A DNA stretch of 64,000 nucleotides, from contig NZ_BBWV01000002.1 of the NCBI RefSeq assembly GCF_000974785.1, positions 1 to 64,000 of the forward strand. The letters run 5' to 3'. A program made the translations under genes and the position numbers. The DNA is from Flavihumibacter petaseus NBRC 106054. GTDB lineage: Bacteria > Bacteroidota > Bacteroidia > Chitinophagales > Chitinophagaceae. The notes under the pieces are model-generated. The model saw only the letters and a list, made by a program, of their open reading frames with translations, did not search any database and had not been told where the DNA came from. This document shows, in pieces, positions 8,454 to 17,182 of the stretch (the first letter of the stretch is position 1; every line of letters begins with the position of its first letter).

Positions 8454-9638
8454 CTACCTGCTTTTTTTTTCCTCCAACCGTTCAGCAAAACTTCCGCCCG
8501 CTCTTTGCAGCAGGTTTTCACCAAACCGGTTCTTGATGCTGTCTACTGCCTGGTAGAGCCTGACCTGAGCTGTGCTGTCATCAAACAGGCTGATCTGTTG
8601 ATTGCCGGGTATCAGGTGGGTGAACCGGATACCGAGTAACCTTACCAGCAGCCTCCGGTCATACAGCTGTTCAAAAAGTTGTGTTGCCTGCTGCAGCAAG
8701 GTATGATCGAGCGCCGTGTAGGCGATCGTGCGTTGTTTTGTGACGGTATCGAAGTTGGCATAGCGCAGCTTGACGGTGATGCAGCCGGTGAGCCGGTTTT
8801 GCTTACGCAATTCGAAGCCGATACTTTCAGTCATGCGCACCAGGCGGCTGTGCAGAAACTTCAGGTCGATGGTGTCTGAGGAAAAGGTCTGTTCCGTGGA
8901 GATGGACTTCTGATCATGATACGGTATTACGGGACTTTCATCGATGCCGTTGGCTTTCCTCGACAATTCGATGCCTGTCTTTCCCAGGAGGTTGAACATC
9001 ATCAGCATGGGGATTTCGCTGAGGGTACGCACGGTTTCGACGCCCATGCGCAACAGGAGTTGCCCGGTCTCCTTGCCGATGCCGGGCATTTTCTGAATGG
9101 TGAGGGGTGCGAGGAAGCGTTTTTCACCACCTGACGGCACTTCCAGCTGGCCGTTCGGTTTCACCTCGTTGGTGGCCACCTTGCTGATGAGTTTGTTGGT
9201 AGCCAGCGCCCAGGAGATGGGCAGACCTGTTTCACCGGTAATCGTCTGTTTCAGCTCGTCTGTGAAGCTGCGGCAACCGAAATGCCGGTCCATCCCGGTC
9301 AGGTCGAGATAAAATTCATCGATAGATGCTTTTTCGAAAACGGGCACGCGGTCGGAAATGATTTCGGTCACCAGGCGCGAGTAGTGCGAATAGCTTTCCA
9401 TGTCGCCGCTGATTACCAGGGCCTCGGGGCAAAGCCGGCGCGCCAGCTTCATCGGCATGGCGCTGTGTACGCCGAACCGACGCGCTTCATAACTCGCGGC
9501 AGTCACCACACCGCGGCCCCCGGACCCGCCAACAATCAGCGGCTTTCCGTTCAGCGCAGCATTCTTCAGGCGCTCAACGGAAACAAAAAAAGCGTCCAGG
9601 TCAAAATGCGCGATCTGCCTGGTAGTACCGGCTGCCAT
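8454..9638 (-). CDS. dinB: DNA polymerase IV (Y-family translesion polymerase)
   Basis: This 394-aa Y-family polymerase copies past damaged bases with low fidelity. Catalytic acids are D13 (HFDLDAFF) and D107/E108 (ASIDEFYLD). The steric-gate region is FFVSVE, a helix-hairpin-helix occurs at ~182-200 (KMPGIGKETGQLLL), and the little-finger domain follows. A clamp-binding QISLF sits at residues 348-352, so the protein should dock on the beta sliding clamp. Its start is 3 bases after the stop of the DnaE-type gene, so both are probably made from one transcript as a mutagenic repair pair. Confidence 0.93.
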   Translation of the reverse strand: MAAGTTRQIAHFDLDAFFVSVERLKNAALNGKPLIVGGSGGRGVVTAASYEARRFGVHSAMPMKLARRLCPEALVISGDMESYSHYSRLVTEIISDRVPVFEKASIDEFYLDLTGMDRHFGCRSFTDELKQTITGETGLPISWALATNKLISKVATNEVKPNGQLEVPSGGEKRFLAPLTIQKMPGIGKETGQLLLRMGVETVRTLSEIPMLMMFNLLGKTGIELSRKANGIDESPVIPYHDQKSISTEQTFSSDTIDLKFLHSRLVRMTESIGFELRKQNRLTGCITVKLRYANFDTVTKQRTIAYTALDHTLLQQATQLFEQLYDRRLLVRLLGIRFTHLIPGNQQISLFDDSTAQVRLYQAVDSIKNRFGENLLQRAGGSFAERLEEKKSR

Positions 9639-9641
9639 GTT

Positions 9642-12623
9642 TTACTGTTTTCTGTCTTTCAATCCGATTTTCGCCATGTGGTGCACTTCAAGGTTGTGCA
9701 CGCCGAACTCCGCTACAACCCTGCCCGTAAGGCGGTAAAAGCCGTTGGCAGATAAGGGGTGCCGTTTCAGGCTGTCAGGAAAATGTACGGTGTCGAGCCA
9801 GTCCAGTTGGGCGTCAAGGAAGGTGCCGAAACACATCGTTTCCCCTTTCACCGTCATCACAGACTTATAAGTGATCAGGTACCCGATCATCGTGACGGTA
9901 TCACCCACATGGTGTTGCATTTTCGTTACGGGCAGGTATTGCGCCAGGTCATCGTCTGCCATCGGGAAGGGGTTGCGCAGCGGAAACCCGAGCAGCTCGA
10001 TCTCGTCGTAATACACTTCCAGGGGATACTCCGGGAGGTCAGGTAAAGTGTAGTGCAGGGGCGGTTCCTCAAACAGTGCACCATCCCGGTGCCGGGCTTT
10101 GACAGCCGCTGGTCGTGTGAAAAGATTGGCTTCCCACAACAGCTGCTTTTTGGTCATCCCGGTAAAGCGCAGCGCATCGAGCCGGATCAGCATATTAAGC
10201 TGCTCCTTTCCGATGCCCGTGCGCTTTACAAAGTCTTCCAGGCTGGTGTAACGCCCGTTTTGTTCACGCTCCGACACGATGGTTTCGGCAATGGTCTGTT
10301 CCAGCGATTTTACATGAACAAAACCCGCGTACACCTCCTTGCCAATAATGCAGGTCATCCATTCACTGGTGTTCACGCAGGGCGGATGAATGCGGGCACC
10401 TGTTTTCGACAGCTCGTAGAAATACAGTTCCCTGCTGTAAAAGCCGCCGAAATTATTGATCACCGCCACCATGAATTCCATCGGATAATACGTTTTGAGA
10501 TAGAGGCTCTGGTAGCTTTCTACTGCAAAGGAAGCCGAATGCGCTTTCGAAAAACTGTATCCCCCGAAACTTTCGATCTGCCGCCACACTTCTTTGATGA
10601 TCGCTTCGTCATAGCCGCGCTCCCGGCAATTGCTGTAAAATTTCTCCCGTAGTCTTTCCATTTCCTGCGAGCCCCGGTATTTGCCGCTCATCGCACGCCG
10701 CAGGATATCGGCTTCGCCCATATCAAGGCCCGCAAAATGATGCGCAACCTTGATCACATCTTCCTGGTAAACCATAACGCCATAGGTTTCTTCCAGGAGC
10801 TCCTTCATCACCGGATGTATATAGTCGAAAGCATCCGGTGCATGGAACCTTTGGATATACGTTTTCATCATGCCGCTGCTGGCCACTCCGGGCCTGATGA
10901 TGGAGCTTGCTGCCACCAGGGTGATATAATCGTCACATTCCAGTTTCTTCAGCAGCTGCCGCATCGCCGGACTCTCAATATAGAAGCAGCCGATGGTGTC
11001 TACGTCACGTATCTGTTTTTTGAGAAGCGGATCCTTTTTAAAGGCTTCGATGTCGTGGATATTGATGCGGATGCCGCGGTTGCGCCGCACGATTGCCAGT
11101 GTTTCCTTGATATGACCCAGACCGCGCTGGCTGAGTATATCAAGTTTGAACAGCCCGATCTTTTCCGCAACAAACATATCAAGCTGTGCCGTCGGAAATC
11201 CCTTCGGTGGAAGGAAGACAGGTGTGTACCGGTAGATCGGTTCCTCGCTGATGAGGATCCCACCGGGATGGATGCTCAGGAAGTTGGGGTAGTTGACCAT
11301 CGCTTCGCCGTACCGGATCATTAATTGCTGGATCCGGTCTTCCGCTTTTTCCGGATGAAATCTCGAATTCCGGGAATAGTAGCCTTTCACGGCAAGGCGG
11401 TCAATTTCGTGTTTGGGCAGGCCGAACACTTTTCCGAGTTCACGCATCAGTGCATTGTACTGAAAGGTGGTAACCATGCCCAGCAGGGCGACATGGCTTT
11501 TGCCATAACGTTTGAAAATATAGTCGATCACATCGTCCCGGTCCGCCCAGGAAAAGTCAATATCGAAGTCAGGCGGCGACAGCCGGTGGGGGTTGAGAAA
11601 GCGCTCGAAGTACAGGTCGAGTTCGATCGGGTCAACATCTGTGATCTGCAGGCAGAAGGCCACTATGGAGTTGGCGCCGCTGCCTCTGCCGACATAGTAG
11701 TACCCACGGCTTTGCGCATACCGCACGATATCCCAGGCAATCAGGAAGTAGGCATTGAATCCCATGCGGTCGATGATTCCAAGCTCTTTCCGCACGCGGT
11801 CGGGTGCCAGCCTGTTTTTGGCGCCGTAGCGTTGTACGCAGCCGTCCAATGCCAGCTTCTTCAGCAGCACGCGGTCATCAGCGGCGGATGTCGTAAAACA
11901 TTTCCTGTTCTTGTCGGTCTGCAGCTCCATTTCAATAGCACAGGCGTCGATTACATACTGCGTTTGCTGAAGGATCTGCGGGTATTGCGAGAATGCCTCA
12001 CGGATCGCTGAAGGGGAGGGAAAGATTTCCGCTTCGCTGCCCTGTTGCCCGGCACCGAGCTTCGACAACAGGGTGTTGTGGTCCACGGCCCGCAGCAGCC
12101 GGTGCATGTTGAAATGAAAGCGGTTCAGGAAACTGACTGGTTGCAACACCACCAGGCGGTCGGCCCATGTACCAGGTGTAAAGCTAAATAATTTAGCAAC
12201 CTGGTCCATGCAAATGCCGATCCTTTCGTTAGCGTGCAAAAAAGCAGGCGGCTTGCCGGTAAAGGGAAAGATCACAAAGCCATCGCCGGCGTCATGAAAG
12301 AAAGGCTTGCCGGTGGTTCGTTCAGGAAAGGGCAGGTTGTTTTCGGCGTGCCGGGAAAGCCATTCATTGATCCATTCAAGGCCCCTGGCGTTGGCCGCGA
12401 GGAGTACAAAGCAAAGTTGGTCGCCATTGCGGATTTCCGTGCCGAGAATGGGTTTGATGCCTTTCTGCCGGCAGTGGTCGTAAAAGGTCCAGCTGTCCGC
12501 CATGCCATTGATGTTGGTCAGGGCAAGCGCAGTAATCCCTGCGGCAACTGCCTCATCCACCAGTGTTTCGGTGGCGATAGTGCCATAGCGGAAGCTGAAA
12601 TAGGTTTTGCAGTTCAGGTACAT
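9642..12623 (-). CDS. DnaE-type DNA polymerase III alpha subunit, error-prone (DnaE2-like) class
   Basis: This is a 993-aa C-family polymerase. The start is placed at MYLNCKTYFSFRYG (12623). Upstream in-frame codons give a non-homologous tail, and a -7-like TACCTTTA box at 12644-12651 lies between them. The PHP domain (1-~240) is degenerate: the usual HVHS motif reads NCKTYFS and the TDHGN motif reads TNING, so metal-dependent proofreading is unlikely. Polymerase motifs are intact: GRGSGAN (~312) and PDFDIDF (~351) with catalytic aspartates, then YGVMVYQEDV. A helix-hairpin-helix region and a C-terminal OB domain follow. It is short compared with replicative DnaE (~1150+ aa). Together with dinB immediately downstream it suggests an SOS-type mutasome; no imuA or lexA adjoins. 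Confidence 0.88.
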   Translation of the reverse strand: MYLNCKTYFSFRYGTIATETLVDEAVAAGITALALTNINGMADSWTFYDHCRQKGIKPILGTEIRNGDQLCFVLLAANARGLEWINEWLSRHAENNLPFPERTTGKPFFHDAGDGFVIFPFTGKPPAFLHANERIGICMDQVAKLFSFTPGTWADRLVVLQPVSFLNRFHFNMHRLLRAVDHNTLLSKLGAGQQGSEAEIFPSPSAIREAFSQYPQILQQTQYVIDACAIEMELQTDKNRKCFTTSAADDRVLLKKLALDGCVQRYGAKNRLAPDRVRKELGIIDRMGFNAYFLIAWDIVRYAQSRGYYYVGRGSGANSIVAFCLQITDVDPIELDLYFERFLNPHRLSPPDFDIDFSWADRDDVIDYIFKRYGKSHVALLGMVTTFQYNALMRELGKVFGLPKHEIDRLAVKGYYSRNSRFHPEKAEDRIQQLMIRYGEAMVNYPNFLSIHPGGILISEEPIYRYTPVFLPPKGFPTAQLDMFVAEKIGLFKLDILSQRGLGHIKETLAIVRRNRGIRINIHDIEAFKKDPLLKKQIRDVDTIGCFYIESPAMRQLLKKLECDDYITLVAASSIIRPGVASSGMMKTYIQRFHAPDAFDYIHPVMKELLEETYGVMVYQEDVIKVAHHFAGLDMGEADILRRAMSGKYRGSQEMERLREKFYSNCRERGYDEAIIKEVWRQIESFGGYSFSKAHSASFAVESYQSLYLKTYYPMEFMVAVINNFGGFYSRELYFYELSKTGARIHPPCVNTSEWMTCIIGKEVYAGFVHVKSLEQTIAETIVSEREQNGRYTSLEDFVKRTGIGKEQLNMLIRLDALRFTGMTKKQLLWEANLFTRPAAVKARHRDGALFEEPPLHYTLPDLPEYPLEVYYDEIELLGFPLRNPFPMADDDLAQYLPVTKMQHHVGDTVTMIGYLITYKSVMTVKGETMCFGTFLDAQLDWLDTVHFPDSLKRHPLSANGFYRLTGRVVAEFGVHNLEVHHMAKIGLKDRKQ

Positions 12624-12670
12624 AACACGCCGGTAAGGGACAGTAAAGGTACCTGAAAAAACTAAAAATA

Positions 12671-12946
12671 TTAGCTTTTTTGCAGTTGCAGGAGAAGGGC
12701 TGTGCAGTAGCGTTGGCCCGCCTGCACGTTTTCCCATTGCAGCGGATCGCCGTCATCCGGCTGATATCGCTGGAGTTCCTGTTCAACACGGTGGAGAAAG
12801 CGTAAGGTAATATGGCCATTTACGCGGTGGGTCTGCAGGCCTTTCAGGGCTGCATCCAGATAACGCTTAACCTGCTGCTGGGTATCGCTGTAGGCGATCT
12901 TCGAGATCAGTTTACAGCGGTAATCTTCTAAACAGATGGAAGACAT
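12671..12946 (-). CDS. Small protein of unknown function (91 aa)
   Basis: I do not recognise this protein. The start is placed at MSSICLEDY (12946); the in-frame extension upstream only overlaps the methyltransferase gene. It is mostly helical and charged, without signal or membrane segment. It lies 16 bases after the methyltransferase stop and 47 bases before the DnaE start, so it may be carried on the same transcript as dnaE and dinB. Confidence 0.55.
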   Translation of the reverse strand: MSSICLEDYRCKLISKIAYSDTQQQVKRYLDAALKGLQTHRVNGHITLRFLHRVEQELQRYQPDDGDPLQWENVQAGQRYCTALLLQLQKS

Positions 12947-12962
12947 AATGTGTGTTTTGCTA

Positions 12963-13568
12963 CTAAACTTTGATCCAGTATTTAAGGTAACCATTGATTT
13001 CGGTTTGCACCAAATGAAAATCCGCGGGAATCTCTGTTTCGAGGCTGTGGTAGGTAACCAGTCTTGTTCCCGCAGGCCGGTTTGCCAGTTGTTTGTAGAG
13101 GTAGTAGCTGTATCGTTCAAACAATTCCAGTGAGCAAGGCATTTCCTGATCGATCTTTTCTGACTCTGCCAGGTTTTCGTAAAAGGAATTGTAGAAGTAA
13201 AAATGATCAAACTGCTTAAAGCAGACGTCTTTGATGTTGGCGGCGAGAAAACGCACATTTTTCAATCCCAGCTTCTGTTGCGCTATCCTGGCATGTTCTA
13301 CCAGCCAGGGGCGCAGCTCGACGCCGGTGAACTGAACCGTTGGCTCCGCATGGGCTGCCGCCAGGCAGAACTTACCTACTCCGCTGCCGATATCCAGTAC
13401 CCTGTCTTCTTTGCCAGTGCGCAGAAAGGCTGCGGCTTTTCTCGCAACCCGCAATGGTGTCCAGTGCCGCCTTGCCAGCTGACTGATAACGGCGGGGTAG
13501 AGTTCATGAAACGCTACATCATTCGAGAACCAGTTGTCCAGGCATTCCGCAGGGGTGGATAAATGCAT
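12963..13568 (-). CDS. Class I SAM-dependent methyltransferase
   Basis: This 201-aa protein (from MHLSTPAECL) has a Rossmann-type SAM site: VLDIGSGVGKF (motif I), TGVELRPWLVEHA (acidic residue for the ribose) and FYFYNSFYEN (motif IV area). The layout resembles the DOT1/protein- or small-molecule-methyltransferase group. The substrate is unknown. It lies 24 bases after the zwf stop and is followed closely by the 91-aa gene, so it may join zwf to the polymerase genes in one long minus-strand run. Confidence 0.75.
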   Translation of the reverse strand: MHLSTPAECLDNWFSNDVAFHELYPAVISQLARRHWTPLRVARKAAAFLRTGKEDRVLDIGSGVGKFCLAAAHAEPTVQFTGVELRPWLVEHARIAQQKLGLKNVRFLAANIKDVCFKQFDHFYFYNSFYENLAESEKIDQEMPCSLELFERYSYYLYKQLANRPAGTRLVTYHSLETEIPADFHLVQTEINGYLKYWIKV

Positions 13569-13592
13569 GGCTGCAAATGTAACCAATTTTTG

Positions 13593-15086
13593 TCATTTGA
13601 GCGGTGCGGGGGCAGCCCTGGCCAGGGTCTCCGGCAGCAGGATCCAGTCTGACGAGTGGGGGTGCAGCAGGGTTTTTGCCGCCGCCGGGCCCCAGGAGCC
13701 GGGAACATAGGCATGGAGCCCGTTCCGCGCCTGCTTCTTCCAGGAATCCAGGATCGGCATCACGGCTTTCCACGCTGCTTCAACCTGGTCTGCGCGCATG
13801 AAAAGGGTCGCATCTCCCTTCAATACGTCGAGCAGCAGGGCTTCATAAGCTTCGGGGATCGGCCTGGTGGAATACGACTCATTATACGTGAAATCCATTT
13901 CTACAGGCTGCAGTTTCATCTGCAATCCCGGTACCTTGCTTTCAAACAACAGGCTGATCTCCAGCTCAGGCTGAATGCTGATGATCAGGCGGTTGGGTAC
14001 GATATCGTCCCGGAAGATCTTGTGCGGGGAATCTTTGAACTGTACAATGATAACGGTCGACTGTTTTTCAAGCGACTTGCCGGTGCGCAGGAAAAAGGGA
14101 ACGCCCTTCCACCGGGCATTGTCAATGAAGATCTTGGCCGCGATAAACGTTTCTGTGGTGGACGCGGAGGATACATGCGCTTCCTGCCTGTAACCTTTGT
14201 ACTGGCCCCTTACCACCTGCCTGCTGACCTGGGCGGACTTCATCGGCCGGATATCGCGGATCACTTTTGTTTTGGCATTGCGGATCACTTCCGCCTCATA
14301 GGCACCTGGGCATTCCATGGCTACAATGCAGAGCAATTGCAGGAGGTGGTTCTGCACCATGTCACGCAACGCACCGGCGCCGTCATAATAGCCGCCGCGT
14401 GAACCAACGCTTACTTTTTCTGCCACGCTGATCTGGATGTGATCGATGTATTTTTTATTCCAGAGCGGTTCAAATACATAGTTGGCAAAACGAAAGGCCA
14501 TGATGTTCTGAACGGTCTCTTTGCCAAGGTAGTGGTCGATCCGGTAGAGTTGTTTTTCAGTAAACCGGGCAAGGAGGTATTTGTTGAGGGTTTTTGCGGA
14601 AGCCAGGTCAGTGCCAAATGGTTTCTCGATCACAAGACGGTCGGCGTTATCGCGGTTGGCAAGCTGATCCGTATACAGGCCATGTGCAACGGTTTCGATA
14701 AAGCGCGGTGAGATGGCGAAGTAAAACAAACGCGTGCCTCTTTTGCGCACGGATTTCTCGAAACCCGAAATACCTTGCTTCAAAGCGAGGAAGGTGGTGC
14801 GTTGCAGGAAGTCGCCGGAGATATAGTCGATGCGTTCGCTGAAGTCGGTCCATTTGTCGGCAGACGGTGCACCGTTCCTGGAAAATTCGGTTATGCCTGT
14901 GCGTAATGATTCCCGGAACAGGTTCAGCTCCTGCTGAACATAATCTACACAGAAGATACGGAACAATGGGGGCAGATAACCTTCCACGTACAGGTTGAAC
15001 AACGCGGGGATCAGCTTGCGGCGGGTGAGATCTCCTCCTGCACCAAAGATGACAATAGAGGCGGGAACTTTCGAATTTGGTACCAT
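13593..15086 (-). CDS. zwf: Glucose-6-phosphate 1-dehydrogenase
   Basis: This enzyme oxidises glucose 6-phosphate to 6-phosphogluconolactone with NADP+, the first step of the oxidative pentose-phosphate path. The 497-aa protein has an N-terminal nucleotide-binding motif GAGGDLTRRKL and the active-site block RIDHYLGKE, whose His is the general base. EKPFGTDL is also present. I place the start at ATG 15086. A GTG at 15116 would add ten residues and would begin immediately after the stop of the upstream gene, so translational coupling there is possible. No gnd or pgl gene is adjacent. Confidence 0.93.
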   Translation of the reverse strand: MVPNSKVPASIVIFGAGGDLTRRKLIPALFNLYVEGYLPPLFRIFCVDYVQQELNLFRESLRTGITEFSRNGAPSADKWTDFSERIDYISGDFLQRTTFLALKQGISGFEKSVRKRGTRLFYFAISPRFIETVAHGLYTDQLANRDNADRLVIEKPFGTDLASAKTLNKYLLARFTEKQLYRIDHYLGKETVQNIMAFRFANYVFEPLWNKKYIDHIQISVAEKVSVGSRGGYYDGAGALRDMVQNHLLQLLCIVAMECPGAYEAEVIRNAKTKVIRDIRPMKSAQVSRQVVRGQYKGYRQEAHVSSASTTETFIAAKIFIDNARWKGVPFFLRTGKSLEKQSTVIIVQFKDSPHKIFRDDIVPNRLIISIQPELEISLLFESKVPGLQMKLQPVEMDFTYNESYSTRPIPEAYEALLLDVLKGDATLFMRADQVEAAWKAVMPILDSWKKQARNGLHAYVPGSWGPAAAKTLLHPHSSDWILLPETLARAAPAPLK

Positions 15087-15116
15087 GCTAACGGGTTGTT
15101 CCGTTAAAGATAGCAC

Positions 15117-15890
15117 CTATCGTTGTTCCATGGCAGCTGCCGGTTGCCGGTAGCGGGCAGGTATCACCAGGTATTGCAGCAGTTTTTCGAAAACAGTTCC
15201 CCTGGTGAGGCGGTATAGCGGCATTGCGGGCGTAAGCAGGCTGGTGCTTTTCCATTGCAGCAGGGAACGGACGGTTGCGGGTACAACCAGTTTTTGTGAT
15301 TCCAGCAGGATGCGGTATCGCCACCATCCCAGGTGTTTGCGGTACTGTTGAAACAGGTCGTGGGTCAATGCACCGTTGGCAAGGTCCTGCAGGAGATGCT
15401 GCCGGTAAACTGTTTCCCATTGCCTGTAGCTGTCGGGCAGATCTTCAATCCGCATGCGTTCTCCCATTTTTCTGAACACGGTGTAAATCTCTTCTTTATC
15501 CTGTTCTCCCGGTTTTTCGCCAAGCACTGTTGCTGCTGCAATGGAATAGTGGATCAACATGAACAGCACATCGCGATAAGCCCATTGCGGTATCGATGCG
15601 CCGCGTTCCGTTTCAACCTTATGGTGAATGCGGGTGATCTGGTCAATGGCTGCATGTGCTGATGCTGTATCTGCGAAGATGATTCGTTGTGCATAGGTTA
15701 CTGTTGAAAACAGGCGGCCGATCGGGTCGGCGGGAAGTTTGCCCGTAAAATAGAGCCAGTCCACCGCCTTGTTGAGGGCGAACTCTGCTGCGGCCCCGGC
15801 GAAGATCAGCAGTATGGCATCTGTGCGGCCCCAGATCCGGCGCAGCAGGTGATGTTGCGGCACATAGGGACTGGCCTGTAGTTCAGGCAT
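15117..15890 (-). CDS. Oxygenase-MpaB family (DUF2236) protein
   Basis: This 257-aa protein has the pattern of the DUF2236/MpaB group: an N-terminal arginine/Gly-rich start, ILLIFAGAAAEFALNKAVDW, then RLFSTVTYAQRIIFAD and IHHKVE (His pair), and AYRDVLFMLIHYSI, with conserved His residues that in relatives bind heme. Members include latex-clearing-protein relatives and fungal MpaB. The reaction here is unknown. It overlaps the upstream membrane-protein gene by 8 bases, and zwf follows immediately, so the three are probably cotranscribed. Confidence 0.75.
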   Translation of the reverse strand: MPELQASPYVPQHHLLRRIWGRTDAILLIFAGAAAEFALNKAVDWLYFTGKLPADPIGRLFSTVTYAQRIIFADTASAHAAIDQITRIHHKVETERGASIPQWAYRDVLFMLIHYSIAAATVLGEKPGEQDKEEIYTVFRKMGERMRIEDLPDSYRQWETVYRQHLLQDLANGALTHDLFQQYRKHLGWWRYRILLESQKLVVPATVRSLLQWKSTSLLTPAMPLYRLTRGTVFEKLLQYLVIPARYRQPAAAMEQR

Positions 15891-16392
15891 GTTGAACAGG
15901 TTGAAGCGGAACAGTTGTGAGCGCGGTCCGCTTGCGTTGGCGAATCTTGTTGTACACGATCCATAAAGGTATGGCGCCGAACAGGCCGAACGAGCAGTCG
16001 ATCAGCTGCCAGTATACAGGGATGTGCCGAACGGATCCCGAGAAAAGTACCTGTACGGGGATCGCAGCACAGGCGATCAGTCCGAACTGGATCACCCATT
16101 TGTTCCTGACCGGATCAATCAGCGGGCCGATAAACAGCATGGTGAACAGAACATGCGCAAAGGCAAGCCAGTCGGTTCCGTAGGCCAGGAAAGGATAGTT
16201 GCGGTTGGTAGCAGTTACGGCATCACAGGTGGTTTGCAGCCAGCCAGATAGCTTTGTGTTCAGCAGGATCGCGGGCTGGTGACTCACTGCCCGGGAGAGG
16301 AGGGTTTCGATGGGGTAGGCGGTCAAGCCGCTCAGCAGGAGGCAGCACATAAAGGCGAGAAGCCAGCAGCGTATGGAAAAGAGGGTAGGCAT
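15883..16392 (-). CDS. Integral membrane protein of unknown function
   Basis: I do not recognise this protein. The start MPTLFSIRCW (169 aa) is preferred; a start at 16446 would add 18 residues. It has about four hydrophobic helices (first at ~6-25, then LAFAHVLFTMLFIGPLI, FGLIACAAIPVQVLF and LFGAIPLWIVYNKI) and a basic tail. The gene overlaps the DUF2236 gene by 8 bases, which implies coupled translation. A 15-base palindrome lies 27 bases upstream of the start. Confidence 0.65.
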   Translation of the reverse strand: MPTLFSIRCWLLAFMCCLLLSGLTAYPIETLLSRAVSHQPAILLNTKLSGWLQTTCDAVTATNRNYPFLAYGTDWLAFAHVLFTMLFIGPLIDPVRNKWVIQFGLIACAAIPVQVLFSGSVRHIPVYWQLIDCSFGLFGAIPLWIVYNKIRQRKRTALTTVPLQPVQHA

Positions 16393-16418
16393 CTGAAAAA
16401 AAGTTTGTTGTAAAAGTG

Positions 16419-16433
16419 CTTTGAAATTCAAAG
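16419..16433. promoter_or_regulatory. Palindrome CTTTGAA-A-TTCAAAG
   Basis: Perfect 7-base arms surround one central base, 27 bases ahead of the membrane-protein start. On the minus strand, part of it reads TTACTTTG, one base off the Bacteroidota -7 box. It may be an operator overlapping the promoter. Confidence 0.3.
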
Positions 16434-16554
16434 TAAAGGTAAGCACTATGCTGTTATCCTTAACAATCCTTTTAAATTTTTCCGGGTAAATGGCACAGAA
16501 TTTTTAAAGTGGCTCATGGCGCTGCTTGTAACAGGCGGAGGCCATTATTAAGGG

Positions 16555-16580
16555 AATCCCGGCCGTTCTCGGCTGGGATT
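16555..16580 (-). other. Hairpin in the 16.4-16.6 kb gap
   Basis: Arms AATCCCGGCCG and CGGCTGGGATT pair over 11 positions with one G-T, with loop TTCT. It lies downstream of the small gene at 16612-16845 on the minus strand, but no clear T run follows. It could be a weak terminator or an RNA end structure. Confidence 0.35.
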
Positions 16581-16611
16581 TGGTGCACGTGAAAGTGTAG
16601 CCCTGGCCGGA

Positions 16612-16845
16612 TTAATTTCTTTCCTGGTGAAGGATAGCATGAAAGATCGCTTTGCGGACTTCGGCAGGAATATCAGCAGGAAAAATGCCGAATTCCCCGG
16701 GCTGATTGATGGTTACCCGGATCTCGAACCGGATAGGTTCGTCGAGAGAAAGAATGCCGGTATATCCGGAAACTTCCTTCTCGTCAAATCGCAGGTAAGA
16801 CAAAAAATATTCCTTCCCCCTGATGATGCAAGTGGTGTGTACCAT
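16612..16845 (-). CDS. Small protein of unknown function (77 aa)
   Basis: I do not recognise this protein. The start is set at MVHTTCIIRGKEYF; the in-frame upstream extension looks non-coding. The sequence is a plausible compact alpha/beta fold (alternating strands YFLSYLRF, IRFEIRVTI, then a helix EVRKAIFHAIL). It has no signal or membrane segment. It stands alone between the membrane-protein gene and tRNA-Met. The opposite strand has a comparable frame, but its composition looks less protein-like. Confidence 0.5.
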   Translation of the reverse strand: MVHTTCIIRGKEYFLSYLRFDEKEVSGYTGILSLDEPIRFEIRVTINQPGEFGIFPADIPAEVRKAIFHAILHQERN

Positions 16846-16986
16846 GTGTTTACATACACGGTTTTTTGCTGAACCCGGTCGATAATTATTAAGGGGGGAG
16901 GTTGACCAGGGTGCGTGACAGCCAACCTTCAGAGTCCGTAACCGAATATGGCCACAATTTGCAAAATTTTTCACAATTCGGGCTAT

Positions 16987-17010
16987 AAAAAAACCCGCGG
17001 CAAACGCGGG
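16987..17010 (-). terminator. Rho-independent terminator after tRNA-Met
   Basis: On the minus strand the stem CCCGCG/CGCGGG with loop TTTGC is followed by seven T residues. It begins 13 bases after the tRNA 3' end. Confidence 0.85.
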
Positions 17011-17022
17011 CTTCTAAAGTAT

Positions 17023-17099
17023 TGGTAGCGAGGAGCGGACTTGAACCGCCGACCTTCGGGTTATGAATCCGATGCTCTAACCAGCTGAGCTACCTCGCC
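17023..17099 (-). tRNA. tRNA-Met (CAU)
   Basis: This is a 77-nt cloverleaf with CCA encoded. The acceptor stem GGCGAGG pairs with CCTCGCT, the D-arm contains AGCTGGTTAGA, the anticodon loop is TTCATAA (CAT), and the T-arm has GTTCAAGTC. The elongator-type pattern GGC...TAGCTCAG favours tRNA-Met. A CAU tRNA-Ile read with lysidine cannot be fully excluded, because the anticodon is the same. It is followed by a strong terminator. Confidence 0.9.
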
Positions 17100-17157
17100 A
17101 ATTGGGTCGCAAAAATAGAGAAATGCGGCCAAATGATCAATATTTTTCTTCCAAGGG

Positions 17158-17165
17158 TATATTTA
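17158..17165 (+). promoter_or_regulatory. Promoter -7-like box TATATTTA
   Basis: It is one base off TAnnTTTG. It lies 17 bases before the ATG at 17183, which supports that start for the GntR regulator over any upstream codon. Confidence 0.4.
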
Positions 17166-17182
17166 CATTTCACATCGCCCAT

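Noticed and set aside
9759-12656. Several long plus-strand frames over dnaE and dinB
   Set aside because: They lie entirely inside strong coding genes on the other strand and resemble nothing.
12671-13258. 195-aa version of the small gene before dnaE
   Set aside because: Its first ~100 residues overlap the methyltransferase gene in another frame and look non-coding. The start at 12946 is preferred.
13656-14402. 248-codon plus-strand frame over zwf
   Set aside because: Shadow of zwf, which has clear motifs on the minus strand.
16627-16872. 81-aa frame on the plus strand
   Set aside because: It overlaps the minus-strand 77-aa gene, which looks more protein-like. No promoter was seen.
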